A stretch of 64,000 nucleotides of DNA from the NCBI GenBank assembly GCA_051252005.1, contig JBPOEZ010000010.1, positions 46,599 through 110,598 of the forward strand, read 5' to 3'. Position 1 is the stretch's first letter, and every line of letters starts with the position of its first letter. The position numbers were made by a program, and so were the translations under genes. The stretch comes from JACOMS01 sp051252005 (lineage in GTDB: Bacteria > Pseudomonadota > Alphaproteobacteria > Caulobacterales > Maricaulaceae). Under the pieces are notes generated by a model. It had not been told where the DNA came from. It searched no databases and saw only the letters and a program-made list of their open reading frames with translations. Shown here piece after piece: positions 19,094 to 27,071 of the stretch.

Positions 19094-20268
19094 TCTGAAA
19101 GTAAAGGCCGCACGGCATCAACGAAACGGCCTAAGGATTCCGGCGGTAATCCTGCCACATTAATCCGCCCATTATCCGCCATATATATGGCATGGTCATC
19201 GCGTAAGCTGTCAATCTGCGCTTGCGACAAAGGCAATAGCGAAAACATCCCTTTGTTGGTTTCCATAAATTTTAACCGCTTTGGATCGCAGCGCTGAATA
19301 ATCGATTGACGGGTCGCCCCTATCCGCTCGCGCATTTCCGAAAGCTCGCCCTCCCACAACTGCCGCAATGCAGAATCTCGCAATATTGTCCTTACGACAG
19401 CTGCGCCGTGATCTGGCGGCATAGAGTAAGATGTACGCGCAAGCTCGAACAAGTTGGTGAGGCTCACTTCAGCTTTCTTAATCGAGTCCGCCATGACGTA
19501 CAGAGCGCCGACGCGGTCTCTATACAGCCCAAAGCTCTTTGAACATGAGACCGTGATCATGGCTTCGGGCACTGCGTTCATGATTTGATTAACGCCTGTA
19601 AGGTCTTCGGCAAGCCCGTCGCCGAGGCCGTGATAGGCAATGTCAATGAGAGGGATCAGGTGTTTCTCTAGGCACAAAGCCGTTAGCGTTTTCCAATCTT
19701 CCAGCGTTAAATCCACACCTGTTGGATTATGACAGCAGCCTTGCAGCAGCACGATATCGCCAGCCGCAGCGCCGCTTAGCTGCGAGAAAAGCGCCTCTCG
19801 ATCCAGAGACTTATTTTCCGCGTCATAATAAGAATAGGTTTTGACCTGAAGATTGGCCGCCTTGAAAATTGGAATATGGTTGGTCCAGCATGGCAAGCCA
19901 ATCCACACCGCCGCGCTCGGATTAGACCGATGAATGATATCCCCCGCCAGCCTTAACGCCGCCGAGCAGCCAGGGGTTTGAATATAGGCAAAGCGGCTCT
20001 TCTTGGGGCGAATGCCGCCAAAGACAAGATACCCCATTTCGTCCAAAAACTCGACGTCCCCCGCAAGGCCGATATAGGCTTTGCTGTCTTGGGTTTCGAT
20101 AAGGTGGCGTTCGGCCTGTTTGACCGCTTTCATGACGGGCGTTTGCCCCAAAGCGTTGCGATAAACGCCGACACCGAGATCGATCTTGTGAGGCCTTGGA
20201 TCACTTCTGAAAGCGCCGATGAGCTTTAACAATGGATCATTTGGCACGACAAATAAACGTTCTAACAT
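19090..20268 (-). CDS. Aromatic-amino-acid/aspartate aminotransferase (class I)
   Basis: A PLP-dependent aminotransferase of 392 residues belonging to the AspC/TyrB branch. The N-terminal DPLLKLIGAFRSDPRPHKIDLG and GVGVYRN are characteristic of that branch. LLQGCCHNPTGVDLT is near residue 180, and the PLP lysine lies in SCSKSFGLYRDRVGALYV near residue 243. The start at ATG 20268 has GAGGA nine bases upstream; an upstream in-frame start at 20313 is less likely. Beside the hut genes it could pass the amino group from aromatic amino acids to 2-oxoglutarate, but substrate preference cannot be read from sequence. It is divergent from the cupin gene. Confidence 0.9.
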   Translation of the reverse strand: MLERLFVVPNDPLLKLIGAFRSDPRPHKIDLGVGVYRNALGQTPVMKAVKQAERHLIETQDSKAYIGLAGDVEFLDEMGYLVFGGIRPKKSRFAYIQTPGCSAALRLAGDIIHRSNPSAAVWIGLPCWTNHIPIFKAANLQVKTYSYYDAENKSLDREALFSQLSGAAAGDIVLLQGCCHNPTGVDLTLEDWKTLTALCLEKHLIPLIDIAYHGLGDGLAEDLTGVNQIMNAVPEAMITVSCSKSFGLYRDRVGALYVMADSIKKAEVSLTNLFELARTSYSMPPDHGAAVVRTILRDSALRQLWEGELSEMRERIGATRQSIIQRCDPKRLKFMETNKGMFSLLPLSQAQIDSLRDDHAIYMADNGRINVAGLPPESLGRFVDAVRPLLSD

Positions 20269-20373
20269 GCGTGATAGTCCTCGAATTCGATTTAATCTGC
20301 GCGACCCTATCAAACCTTTATATTTTCCGATATGAGAAAGGCAATATTTTCAACGCAATGTGAGACCTTAAAA

Positions 20374-20781
20374 ATGGACAGAATTGACAGCAACATCGAG
20401 ACGGAATTGCACGACGTTTTTTATGTGACGCAAATCACGCGAGACACACCGATTGAAGAAGCGGTTGGCGCTGACCTCGTCCGTATGGACGCAGGAAAAG
20501 CCTCGCAAACCCATCGCCATAATTTTTCCGAAACGGTGCTTTTCTTTTCAAGCGGTAAGGCCACCGTCTTTGTCGATGATGTACCCCATAACGTGAAAGC
20601 CGGTGACCGGCTTCTGGTTCGCAAGGCAGAGTTCCATAGCGTATCGACCCCTAAGGATAGCGGCTGCGAATTCCTGTCGGTGCAAACCCCGCCTATTTTG
20701 ACAAAAGCAACAGGGTTTCGTGATTTAGAAACGCGCGAAGAAGCCGAAGCTGCGGCGGCGAAAAACATCAAAGTTAATTAA
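20374..20781 (+). CDS. Small cupin-domain protein
   Basis: A 135-residue single-domain cupin. The metal-site residues are visible in QTHRHNFSETVLFFSSG (two His and a Glu) near residue 42, and AEFHSVSTP near residue 87 supplies the last His. It probably binds a divalent metal. An in-frame ATG at 20332 would add 14 residues; neither start has a strong Shine-Dalgarno. Divergent from the aminotransferase, it may act in amino-acid metabolism or as a small regulator or isomerase. The function is unknown. Confidence 0.75.
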   Translation: MDRIDSNIETELHDVFYVTQITRDTPIEEAVGADLVRMDAGKASQTHRHNFSETVLFFSSGKATVFVDDVPHNVKAGDRLLVRKAEFHSVSTPKDSGCEFLSVQTPPILTKATGFRDLETREEAEAAAAKNIKVN

Positions 20782-21722
20782 TTACCGCCACATTTTGAGA
20801 CGTCATCAAAGACGATGCGAAACCCGATGTGATTGGTCGAAAAATCTAGCTCCTGCGGCTGCTTAGCCGACGGGCGGTAACGCTTACAAAAATTATCGGC
20901 GCACAAAAATGATCCGCCTTTGATCAAGCCCGCATTGTGCTCGGTATTGCGATCGGAAACCCACTCCCACAAATTTCCCGACATATCATAAAGTCCGTAA
21001 CCATTCGCCTCAAACTGCCCAACAGGTGCAGAGCCCATATGTCCGTCTTCGCCTTTATCAATATACGGGAAAAGCCCTTGCCATGTGTTGGCCCGCGGCG
21101 ACCCTTTTTCTGGCGGGGTATCCCCCCATTCATATGTTGCTGCGTCCAATCCGCCCCGCGCCGCAAACTCCCATTCTTTCTCGCTCGGAAGACGCCCTCC
21201 GGCCCATGCCGCATAGTTTTCCGCATCTGCGTAAGCGATATGAACTACTGGATAATCCATCCGCGTTTTAATATTTGACCCAGGGCCTTCTGGCTGGGTC
21301 CAGTTCGCGCCGGCTATAAACTTCCACCAATAGTCAGTCTTTTTCTGCGGCGACACAAAGACCGCTGAGCCCGCAACAAGATCAGCCTTTGCAATATCAG
21401 GATGCAGCGCAGCATCAGGTGTTTGTTCCGCCAACGTTTTATATCCGGTAGCCTCAGTGAATATTTTAAACTCACGGTTCGTGATCTCATGCGGCGTTAT
21501 ACGAAAGGCTTGCACAGTTTCTTCTCGCACAGGCCGTTCTTCTGCATAGGCTTTATCGGAGCCCATCATAAACGTTCCCGCAGGAATAAGTTTCAAGGAT
21601 TCTCCCGATTGCACAGGGCAGTTAAATACTAACTGAGGCGTTGTAGGCGGCGCGATGTTTTGTTGCGCATCACAAGCCGTTAAGATTAAGAACGCTGCAA
21701 AATTGATATGTTTTATTCTCAT
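20778..21722 (-). CDS. Formylglycine-generating-enzyme (SUMF1) family lipoprotein
   Basis: A 314-residue protein with a lipoprotein signal ending in the lipobox LTAC near residue 17, then an FGE-sulfatase domain. The domain shows IPAGTFMMGSD, RLPSEKEWEFAARGG, YGLYDMSGNLWEWVSD, GGSFLCADNFCKRYRP and NHIGFR. The two cysteines (about residues 274 and 279, spaced C-x4-C) match the copper-binding active-site pair of true formylglycine-generating enzymes; many SUMF1-like proteins lack them. True FGEs oxidise a Cys to formylglycine in sulfatases. No sulfatase lies in the window. GTG codons 9 and 15 bases upstream are alternative starts; GGAG is near them. It converges with the cupin gene, overlapping by four bases. 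Confidence 0.85.
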   Translation of the reverse strand: MRIKHINFAAFLILTACDAQQNIAPPTTPQLVFNCPVQSGESLKLIPAGTFMMGSDKAYAEERPVREETVQAFRITPHEITNREFKIFTEATGYKTLAEQTPDAALHPDIAKADLVAGSAVFVSPQKKTDYWWKFIAGANWTQPEGPGSNIKTRMDYPVVHIAYADAENYAAWAGGRLPSEKEWEFAARGGLDAATYEWGDTPPEKGSPRANTWQGLFPYIDKGEDGHMGSAPVGQFEANGYGLYDMSGNLWEWVSDRNTEHNAGLIKGGSFLCADNFCKRYRPSAKQPQELDFSTNHIGFRIVFDDVSKCGGN

Positions 21723-21978
21723 GCTCGGCACGCGCACTCCCTGCGTGTAAACTCAAAGGCCGAGCCAAAAACGCACCCGTCTCTTATCTATTTAACGCTC
21801 TTCATAAGGGGATATGGAAGAGTGCAAAGGCTGTCCAATATATTCGCGAAAATGTCTTCGCCAGAACACTTTCTTTTGCCAAACAAGCAACGCAAATTTG
21901 GCAGAGTCTTATTTATTTCTGAATTGACGAGATTTTATATCCTTTGTAGCCTATATTCCCTGACAACAGGAGACCTCA

Positions 21979-23841
21979 ATGTCTGACGCCGCAACCCCCA
22001 AGCCTGAAAACACGCAACGCAAAGCGTTTGAGTTTGAGAACTTAGATATTTTGCGCGGCCTCGGCGAGGTACAGCAATTAACGGGACAAGACGCGGCATT
22101 CGTTTATGCCGAATCCAATAAAGGTCCTATGCATATTGGTGCGCTGAGCATCTATGATCCGTCTACAGCGCCCGGCGGGAAAGTCCGTTTCAAAGACATA
22201 TTGAACTTTATCCAATCCCGGCTGCACAAAGCGCCGACATTTAAACGCAAACTGCAAACCGTGCCGTTTAACGTCGATCATCCCTATTGGGTAGAAGATC
22301 GCGATTTTGATATTGAATTTCACGTCCGCCATATCGCCCTGCCTGAACCGCGCGACTGGCGTCAGCTCTGCATTCTGGCAGCCCGTCTACATTCTCGACC
22401 ACTGGATATGACCCGCCCGCTTTGGGAGTTTTGGGTAATCGAGGGACTAGATAATATTCCGAACATTCCAAAAGGCTCTTACGCGATTGTCTCAAAAATT
22501 CATCATGCAGCCGTTGACGGCGCGTCGGCCGTTGAGATCGGCTACGCCACTCACACAATGACGCCTGAGTTCACCCATGAAGAACCGCCTGTTGACCTAC
22601 GGCGGGCGCGCGGCCTCTCGGGCTTTGAGACCGTAGGCAGAGCGCAAATGAATGCTGCCAAGCGGCCCATCAGAGCCTTGAAGCTCGCACGCGATATGCT
22701 TCCAGGCGTGTTAAACTATGCGCGCGGTATGAGAGACGGCGAACATAATCCACTTAACAAAAAAATCCCGCGCACCCGCTTTAACGGCACAGTCTGTGGT
22801 CACCGTGTTATTGGCGCGCAAGTTTTTGATTTGAAAGCCGTAAAAAGCATCCGCAAAACCTCCCTCGGCACGACGGTCAATGATGTTATGCTGACGGTTT
22901 GCGGCGGCGCTTTGCGGGAATATTTAACCGCCAAAAGCGACCTCCCTCAAGAAAGCTTGATTGCGATGGCGCCCGTTTCAGTTCGCACAAAAGACGAGAA
23001 AAGCAGTCTTGGCAATGAAGTCTCGGCGCTTAGCGTAGCCATTGGCACCCACATCGAAGACCCTGTGGCGCGTATGCATTATGTCACAGCGATCACGCAG
23101 GATTCTAAAGACGCCGCGAAAGCCCTTGGCAGTCGGCACATGAGCGACATGCAAAAACTGGCTCCCGCAGCCCTCATGAAATCCATAACCTCCGCCTATT
23201 TCCGCTTAGGCCTTGCCAACCAAATCCGGCCTACATTTAACACGGTGATTTCCAACGTCCCTGGCTCGCCCGTTCCGCTTTATATGAACGGCGCGAAAAT
23301 GGTCGCGAGCTATGGTCTTGGTCCTGTGCTGGACGGCGTGGCCTTGTTCCACGCCGTAACAAGCTATGTAGATCATATCGGGATTACGTTTTCTTCGGAT
23401 AGGAAAATGATGCCGGATCCGGACTTCTACGCAGATTGCTTATGGCGCTCTTATGAAGCCCTGTACGAAGCCACGCATGACGCCAAAGCGCCCCGCTTAT
23501 CGCGCCGCTCGCACACAAAAAAAATAAAGCCAAACTCCGCCAAATCACAGAAAGCCCAACAGGCAGAAGAGCCCGCAGAAAAAGAGGCGAAATCACCTGC
23601 ACCGACACCATCAGATGATTTAAAGCGCATCAACGGTATTGGCCCCGTGTTAGAAGGCCATCTTAAATCCGCGGGCATTAAAACGTTCGTCCAGATCGCA
23701 GAATTATCCGCCAAGAACATCGACAACATTGAAACGGCGCTGGACTTCAAAGGACGAATTGAGCGCGAACAATGGGTCGAACAAGCCCAAGACCTCGTCG
23801 CTAAACACAGCAATGTCACCAACATTGCCGACGTAGCGTAA
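21979..23841 (+). CDS. Wax ester synthase/diacylglycerol acyltransferase with C-terminal HhH-like extension
   Basis: A 620-residue WS/DGAT. It esterifies acyl-CoA to fatty alcohols or diacylglycerol to make wax esters or triacylglycerol at the membrane. The catalytic motif HHAAVDG lies near residue 175 and FNTVISNVPGSPVPLYMNGA, typical of the C-terminal half, near residue 418. Known members have about 450-500 residues. Here a K/A/E/P-rich linker (about 505-545) leads to an extra domain, about 546-610, with LKRINGIGPVLEGHLKSAGI and KTFVQIAELS, resembling helix-hairpin-helix domains. GGAG lies six bases before the ATG. It opens a four-gene lipid operon. Confidence 0.93.
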   Translation: MSDAATPKPENTQRKAFEFENLDILRGLGEVQQLTGQDAAFVYAESNKGPMHIGALSIYDPSTAPGGKVRFKDILNFIQSRLHKAPTFKRKLQTVPFNVDHPYWVEDRDFDIEFHVRHIALPEPRDWRQLCILAARLHSRPLDMTRPLWEFWVIEGLDNIPNIPKGSYAIVSKIHHAAVDGASAVEIGYATHTMTPEFTHEEPPVDLRRARGLSGFETVGRAQMNAAKRPIRALKLARDMLPGVLNYARGMRDGEHNPLNKKIPRTRFNGTVCGHRVIGAQVFDLKAVKSIRKTSLGTTVNDVMLTVCGGALREYLTAKSDLPQESLIAMAPVSVRTKDEKSSLGNEVSALSVAIGTHIEDPVARMHYVTAITQDSKDAAKALGSRHMSDMQKLAPAALMKSITSAYFRLGLANQIRPTFNTVISNVPGSPVPLYMNGAKMVASYGLGPVLDGVALFHAVTSYVDHIGITFSSDRKMMPDPDFYADCLWRSYEALYEATHDAKAPRLSRRSHTKKIKPNSAKSQKAQQAEEPAEKEAKSPAPTPSDDLKRINGIGPVLEGHLKSAGIKTFVQIAELSAKNIDNIETALDFKGRIEREQWVEQAQDLVAKHSNVTNIADVA

Positions 23842-23849
23842 GGAAAATC

Positions 23850-24758
23850 ATGGCACAGGTTTTAGCCAACGGCATTCAGATTGAATATGAAATTAGCGGA
23901 CCTAAGGATGGCCCCGTGGTTTTACTCGTCATGGGCCTCGCCGCGCAGTTAACGCAGTGGCCTGTCGATTTTGTAAGCCAGTTAAACGATGCTGGCTACC
24001 GCACCATCGCTTTTGATAACCGCGATATTGGCCTGTCTGAAAAAATGGAAAAAAAGAGAGCGCCGAATCCCGTCTCGCAAATCGTCCTAAGGCGCCTTGG
24101 CGTCCGAGGCCTTGCCCCTTATAGACTCCACGACATGGCCAAAGATGCCATAGGATTGCTTGATGCGCTAAGCATAGAAAAGGCGCACATTGTCGGCGTC
24201 TCAATGGGTGGCCTCATTTCGCAGATCATTGCCGGAGAATATCCTGAGCGCACGTTAAGCCTTACGGCGATCATGACGACAACGAATAATAAGAAGCTAC
24301 CTCGCCCGAAGAGCGACGCGGCTAAATTATTATTTAAGGCTCCGAAAGGCCCTCTGTCACGCAAAGACGCCATTGACCGCAAAGTGTGGGGCTGGGGCAT
24401 CATTGGCACGAAAGATTCAGGCTCTACCCCAGAAGAAGTTCGCGCGCGAATGGAAGCCGCCTATGATCGATCCAATTACCCCATCGGCCCCAAACGACAA
24501 CTTTCAGCCATTATCGAAACCGGCGATGTACGGCGTTACTCGCGCCGCGTAAAAGTGCCGACGCTCGTCATTCACGGCAGAGCGGATCCACTTGTGCCGG
24601 TAGAAGGCGGCATGAATGTGGCCCACTGTATTCCGCATGCTGACTTGCACATCATCGAAGACATGGGCCATGATTTACCCAAAAAGCACCTTGCGAAGAT
24701 TTCGGCCTTAATGATCGAGACATATAAAACCATAGAATCATCACAACGCGCAGCATAA
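23850..24758 (+). CDS. Alpha/beta hydrolase
   Basis: A 302-residue alpha/beta-hydrolase-fold enzyme. The catalytic triad can be placed: nucleophile Ser in GVSMGG near residue 118, Asp in VIHGRADPLVP near residue 248, and His in DMGHDLP near residue 273. VMGLAAQLTQWP near residue 29 would form the oxyanion region, and FDNRDIGLSE follows. No signal peptide is seen, so it is cytoplasmic. It starts eight bases after the WS/DGAT gene and precedes the phasin-like gene, so a lipase or esterase acting on stored neutral lipid is plausible. Substrate is not determined. Confidence 0.88.
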   Translation: MAQVLANGIQIEYEISGPKDGPVVLLVMGLAAQLTQWPVDFVSQLNDAGYRTIAFDNRDIGLSEKMEKKRAPNPVSQIVLRRLGVRGLAPYRLHDMAKDAIGLLDALSIEKAHIVGVSMGGLISQIIAGEYPERTLSLTAIMTTTNNKKLPRPKSDAAKLLFKAPKGPLSRKDAIDRKVWGWGIIGTKDSGSTPEEVRARMEAAYDRSNYPIGPKRQLSAIIETGDVRRYSRRVKVPTLVIHGRADPLVPVEGGMNVAHCIPHADLHIIEDMGHDLPKKHLAKISALMIETYKTIESSQRAA

Positions 24759-24784
24759 GCGCGGATAATATATAGGGGGCCTTT

Positions 24785-25177
24785 ATGGCACAAACGGCAC
24801 TGAAACGCATAGCGCCTGCAACTGCGATAAAGACTATGAGCAACGCCCACGCGAAGCTGGCGGAAACCACATCGGCTCTCATTGAGACCAGCGAATTAAT
24901 GACCAAAAACCGTCATGACGTTTTACTGAAAATACTCGGTAATGCCCGTGTAAATGCCGCCCATCACTACCAAACTTTTCGCGATGTCCTCGCGTCCGAA
25001 AGCCTGTCTGAGTCTTTGGACATTCAGCGCGATGCTCTTCGGGAAGCTCTCGGGCGTAATTTTGAGCAGGTTCGAGACGTCGCCTCTCTGGCAGTTGAAG
25101 GCAGTAAAGCAAGCCTCAAACCCGTCAAAGCTCTCGTTTCAAATGCAGAGAATATACCCGCTAAGACCTCAGTTTAG
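24785..25177 (+). CDS. Phasin-like granule protein
   Basis: A 130-residue, almost wholly helical, Ala-rich protein without cysteine or tryptophan. Helical segments such as LIETSELMTKNRHDVLLKIL and YQTFRDVLASESLSESLDIQ, followed by RDALREALGRNFEQVRDVAS, resemble the phasin family, small amphipathic proteins coating polyhydroxyalkanoate or lipid granules. It sits 26 bases after the hydrolase gene, inside an operon with a wax ester/triacylglycerol synthase. No PHA synthase is present in the window, so the neutral-lipid granule is the likelier partner. The family assignment rests on composition and pattern and is moderate. Confidence 0.7.
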   Translation: MAQTALKRIAPATAIKTMSNAHAKLAETTSALIETSELMTKNRHDVLLKILGNARVNAAHHYQTFRDVLASESLSESLDIQRDALREALGRNFEQVRDVASLAVEGSKASLKPVKALVSNAENIPAKTSV

Positions 25178-25270
25178 AACTACATTAACCTTAGCCCTGA
25201 CTTGAACTTTTTTCTGCCTCTATCTTCTAGAAAAATTCATTTACGAGCGCTCGCACATAAAGGAAAAATC

Positions 25271-26809
25271 ATGCCAATAGCTACGACGGACTGGGTTGCT
25301 CATCACGCGCGAGTAAAGCGGGACTACCCCGCCCTCATAGACTTACACAGCAAGCGAGAATTTTCCTACGGCCAGATGCATGACCGCGTTGGACGTGTGG
25401 CGGGCATGCTTCGAGATAATGGCGTTAAACGCGGTGACCGCGTCGCCTTCTTAATGCTCAACTCAACGGACCTCATCGAAATTGTTTTCGGGTGTTGGCG
25501 CATCGGGGCCATTTGCGTGGCGCTCAATTTCCGCCTGACAGCAAGCGAATTGACCTTTATATTAAACAATTCCGAAACTGATGTGCTTATTTATGATAGC
25601 GCGTTTGCGCCGCTTATGGGTGCCTTGCAGAAAAGCACGGAAGTCAAACATTATATCCTGAGCGACTGTGCAGGCGGCGACACTGACTATGAAAAGGGCT
25701 TAGCGTCCACGACGCCTGTCATGGAAATGATCGACCAAACGCTCAACGATTCTTGTTTGCTTATGTATTCTTCTGGCACGACTGGCACGCCCAAAGGCGT
25801 TATTATCACGCATGGCATGATGTACTTTACACCCGCATCTGGGGCGCGCGCCGGCGGCACTTATCCAGACAATGTCACCTTGTCCAATATGCCGCTCTTC
25901 CACATTGGCGCTCTGAACGTGACGGGGTGTCCGTCTGTTTGGATTGGCGGCACCCAAGTTATTATGCGCGTTTTCGACCCGCAAGCGACGCTTGATGCGA
26001 TTAATGACCCGGCCCTCGGCGTGACATCACTGTTCATGGTTCCTGCCGCATACAATGTGATGCGCACGCTTCCGGGAATTGAAGACGTTGATTTCTCGCG
26101 TATCCGCAATGCCATTACCGGCGCAGAAACTGTCCCTACTGAACTTGTGAACTGGTGGTATGAAAAAGGCGTTGTGCTCCAAGAAGGGTACGGCATGACC
26201 GAAACTGCAGCGGCGGGTTGCATTCTTATGAAAGAGGATGTTCCTGACAAAGTAGGCTCCGCAGGACGCGCCTTAATGCATTCACAGATTAAAATCGTTG
26301 ATGATGCGGGCCAGACCTGCGCGCCGAACGTGCCCGGTGAAATTTGGTTTAAAGGCGCAGCCGTCACCCCTGGCTACTGGAAACGCCCAGAAGCCAACGC
26401 CGAAAGCTTTGTTGATGGTTGGTTCCGTTCGGGTGATATTGGCCGCATGGACGCGGACGGGTATATCTACATCGATGACCGCATGAAGGACATGTATATT
26501 TCAGGCGGGGAAAATGTTTACCCAGCCGAGATCGAAAACCTCCTGTACCAAATGCCGCAAATTGCCGAAGTCGCCGTCATTGGCGTCAAAAGCGAACGAT
26601 GGGGCGAAACGGGCTGCGCAGTGGCCGTGTTGAAATCTGACTGCGCGCTGACGCTCGAAGATGTACTTGAACACATTGGCGAAAAAGTTGCCAAGTTCAA
26701 ACAACCTCAACACGTCTATATTGTTGCCGAGCTTCCTCGGAACGCGACTGGAAAAGTTTTGAAATTCGAACTTCGGAAATCCGTGCCTGAAGCTTTAGGG
26801 ATTGACTAA
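25271..26809 (+). CDS. Acyl-CoA synthetase (AMP-forming)
   Basis: A 512-residue adenylate-forming ligase. It activates a carboxylic acid with ATP to an acyl-AMP and then a CoA thioester. The P-loop-like LLMYSSGTTGTPKGVIITH is near residue 158, LQEGYGMTETAA near residue 298, DGWFRSGDIG near residue 379 and the C-terminal lysine region PRNATGKVLKFELRK near residue 490. The start at 25271 has AAGGAAAA upstream; an in-frame start at 25202 is less likely. As the last gene of the WS/DGAT operon it probably activates fatty acids for ester synthesis. Chain length cannot be told. Confidence 0.92.
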   Translation: MPIATTDWVAHHARVKRDYPALIDLHSKREFSYGQMHDRVGRVAGMLRDNGVKRGDRVAFLMLNSTDLIEIVFGCWRIGAICVALNFRLTASELTFILNNSETDVLIYDSAFAPLMGALQKSTEVKHYILSDCAGGDTDYEKGLASTTPVMEMIDQTLNDSCLLMYSSGTTGTPKGVIITHGMMYFTPASGARAGGTYPDNVTLSNMPLFHIGALNVTGCPSVWIGGTQVIMRVFDPQATLDAINDPALGVTSLFMVPAAYNVMRTLPGIEDVDFSRIRNAITGAETVPTELVNWWYEKGVVLQEGYGMTETAAAGCILMKEDVPDKVGSAGRALMHSQIKIVDDAGQTCAPNVPGEIWFKGAAVTPGYWKRPEANAESFVDGWFRSGDIGRMDADGYIYIDDRMKDMYISGGENVYPAEIENLLYQMPQIAEVAVIGVKSERWGETGCAVAVLKSDCALTLEDVLEHIGEKVAKFKQPQHVYIVAELPRNATGKVLKFELRKSVPEALGID

Positions 26810-26814
26810 AAAAC

Positions 26815-26839
26815 ACATCAGCCAGTATATGGCTGATGT
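26815..26839 (+). terminator. Hairpin terminator after the lipid operon
   Basis: A perfect 9-base-pair stem, ACATCAGCC / GGCTGATGT, with a 7-base loop, starting six bases after the acyl-CoA synthetase stop. It is followed by CCTATTTATT, a weak T-rich tract. It probably ends the 21979-26809 transcript and separates it from the efflux operon. Confidence 0.7.
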
Positions 26840-26962
26840 CCTATTTATTAAACTTTCGAAAGGCGCGACGGAAATTTCTATCCCGAGCGTTCTTGTAAGA
26901 ATAGACCTGCACGCTCATGTCCATGATTATTAAGCGCTAGCCGTGATCTATGCATGCTAATA

Positions 26963-26997
26963 TGAAGTAGAGTAAGGCTACGCTCTATTCTACTTCA
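26963..26997. repeat. Long hairpin/dyad upstream of the first RND operon
   Basis: A 35-base near-perfect inverted repeat. The outer arms TGAAGTAGA and TCTACTTCA are exact complements, and pairing continues inward with G-T wobbles and one A/C mismatch to a TAC loop. No T-tract follows, so it is not a simple terminator. It lies in the leader region about 75 bases before the efflux operon and could be a repressor-binding dyad, a transcript structure or a stray palindromic repeat. Confidence 0.5.
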
Positions 26998-27071
26998 CGA
27001 AATTGTCACTAGCTCTGCGTAGCCAAAACGCTAAGAAATACACTCAAAATTTCAGAAACTGTCCGAAAACT

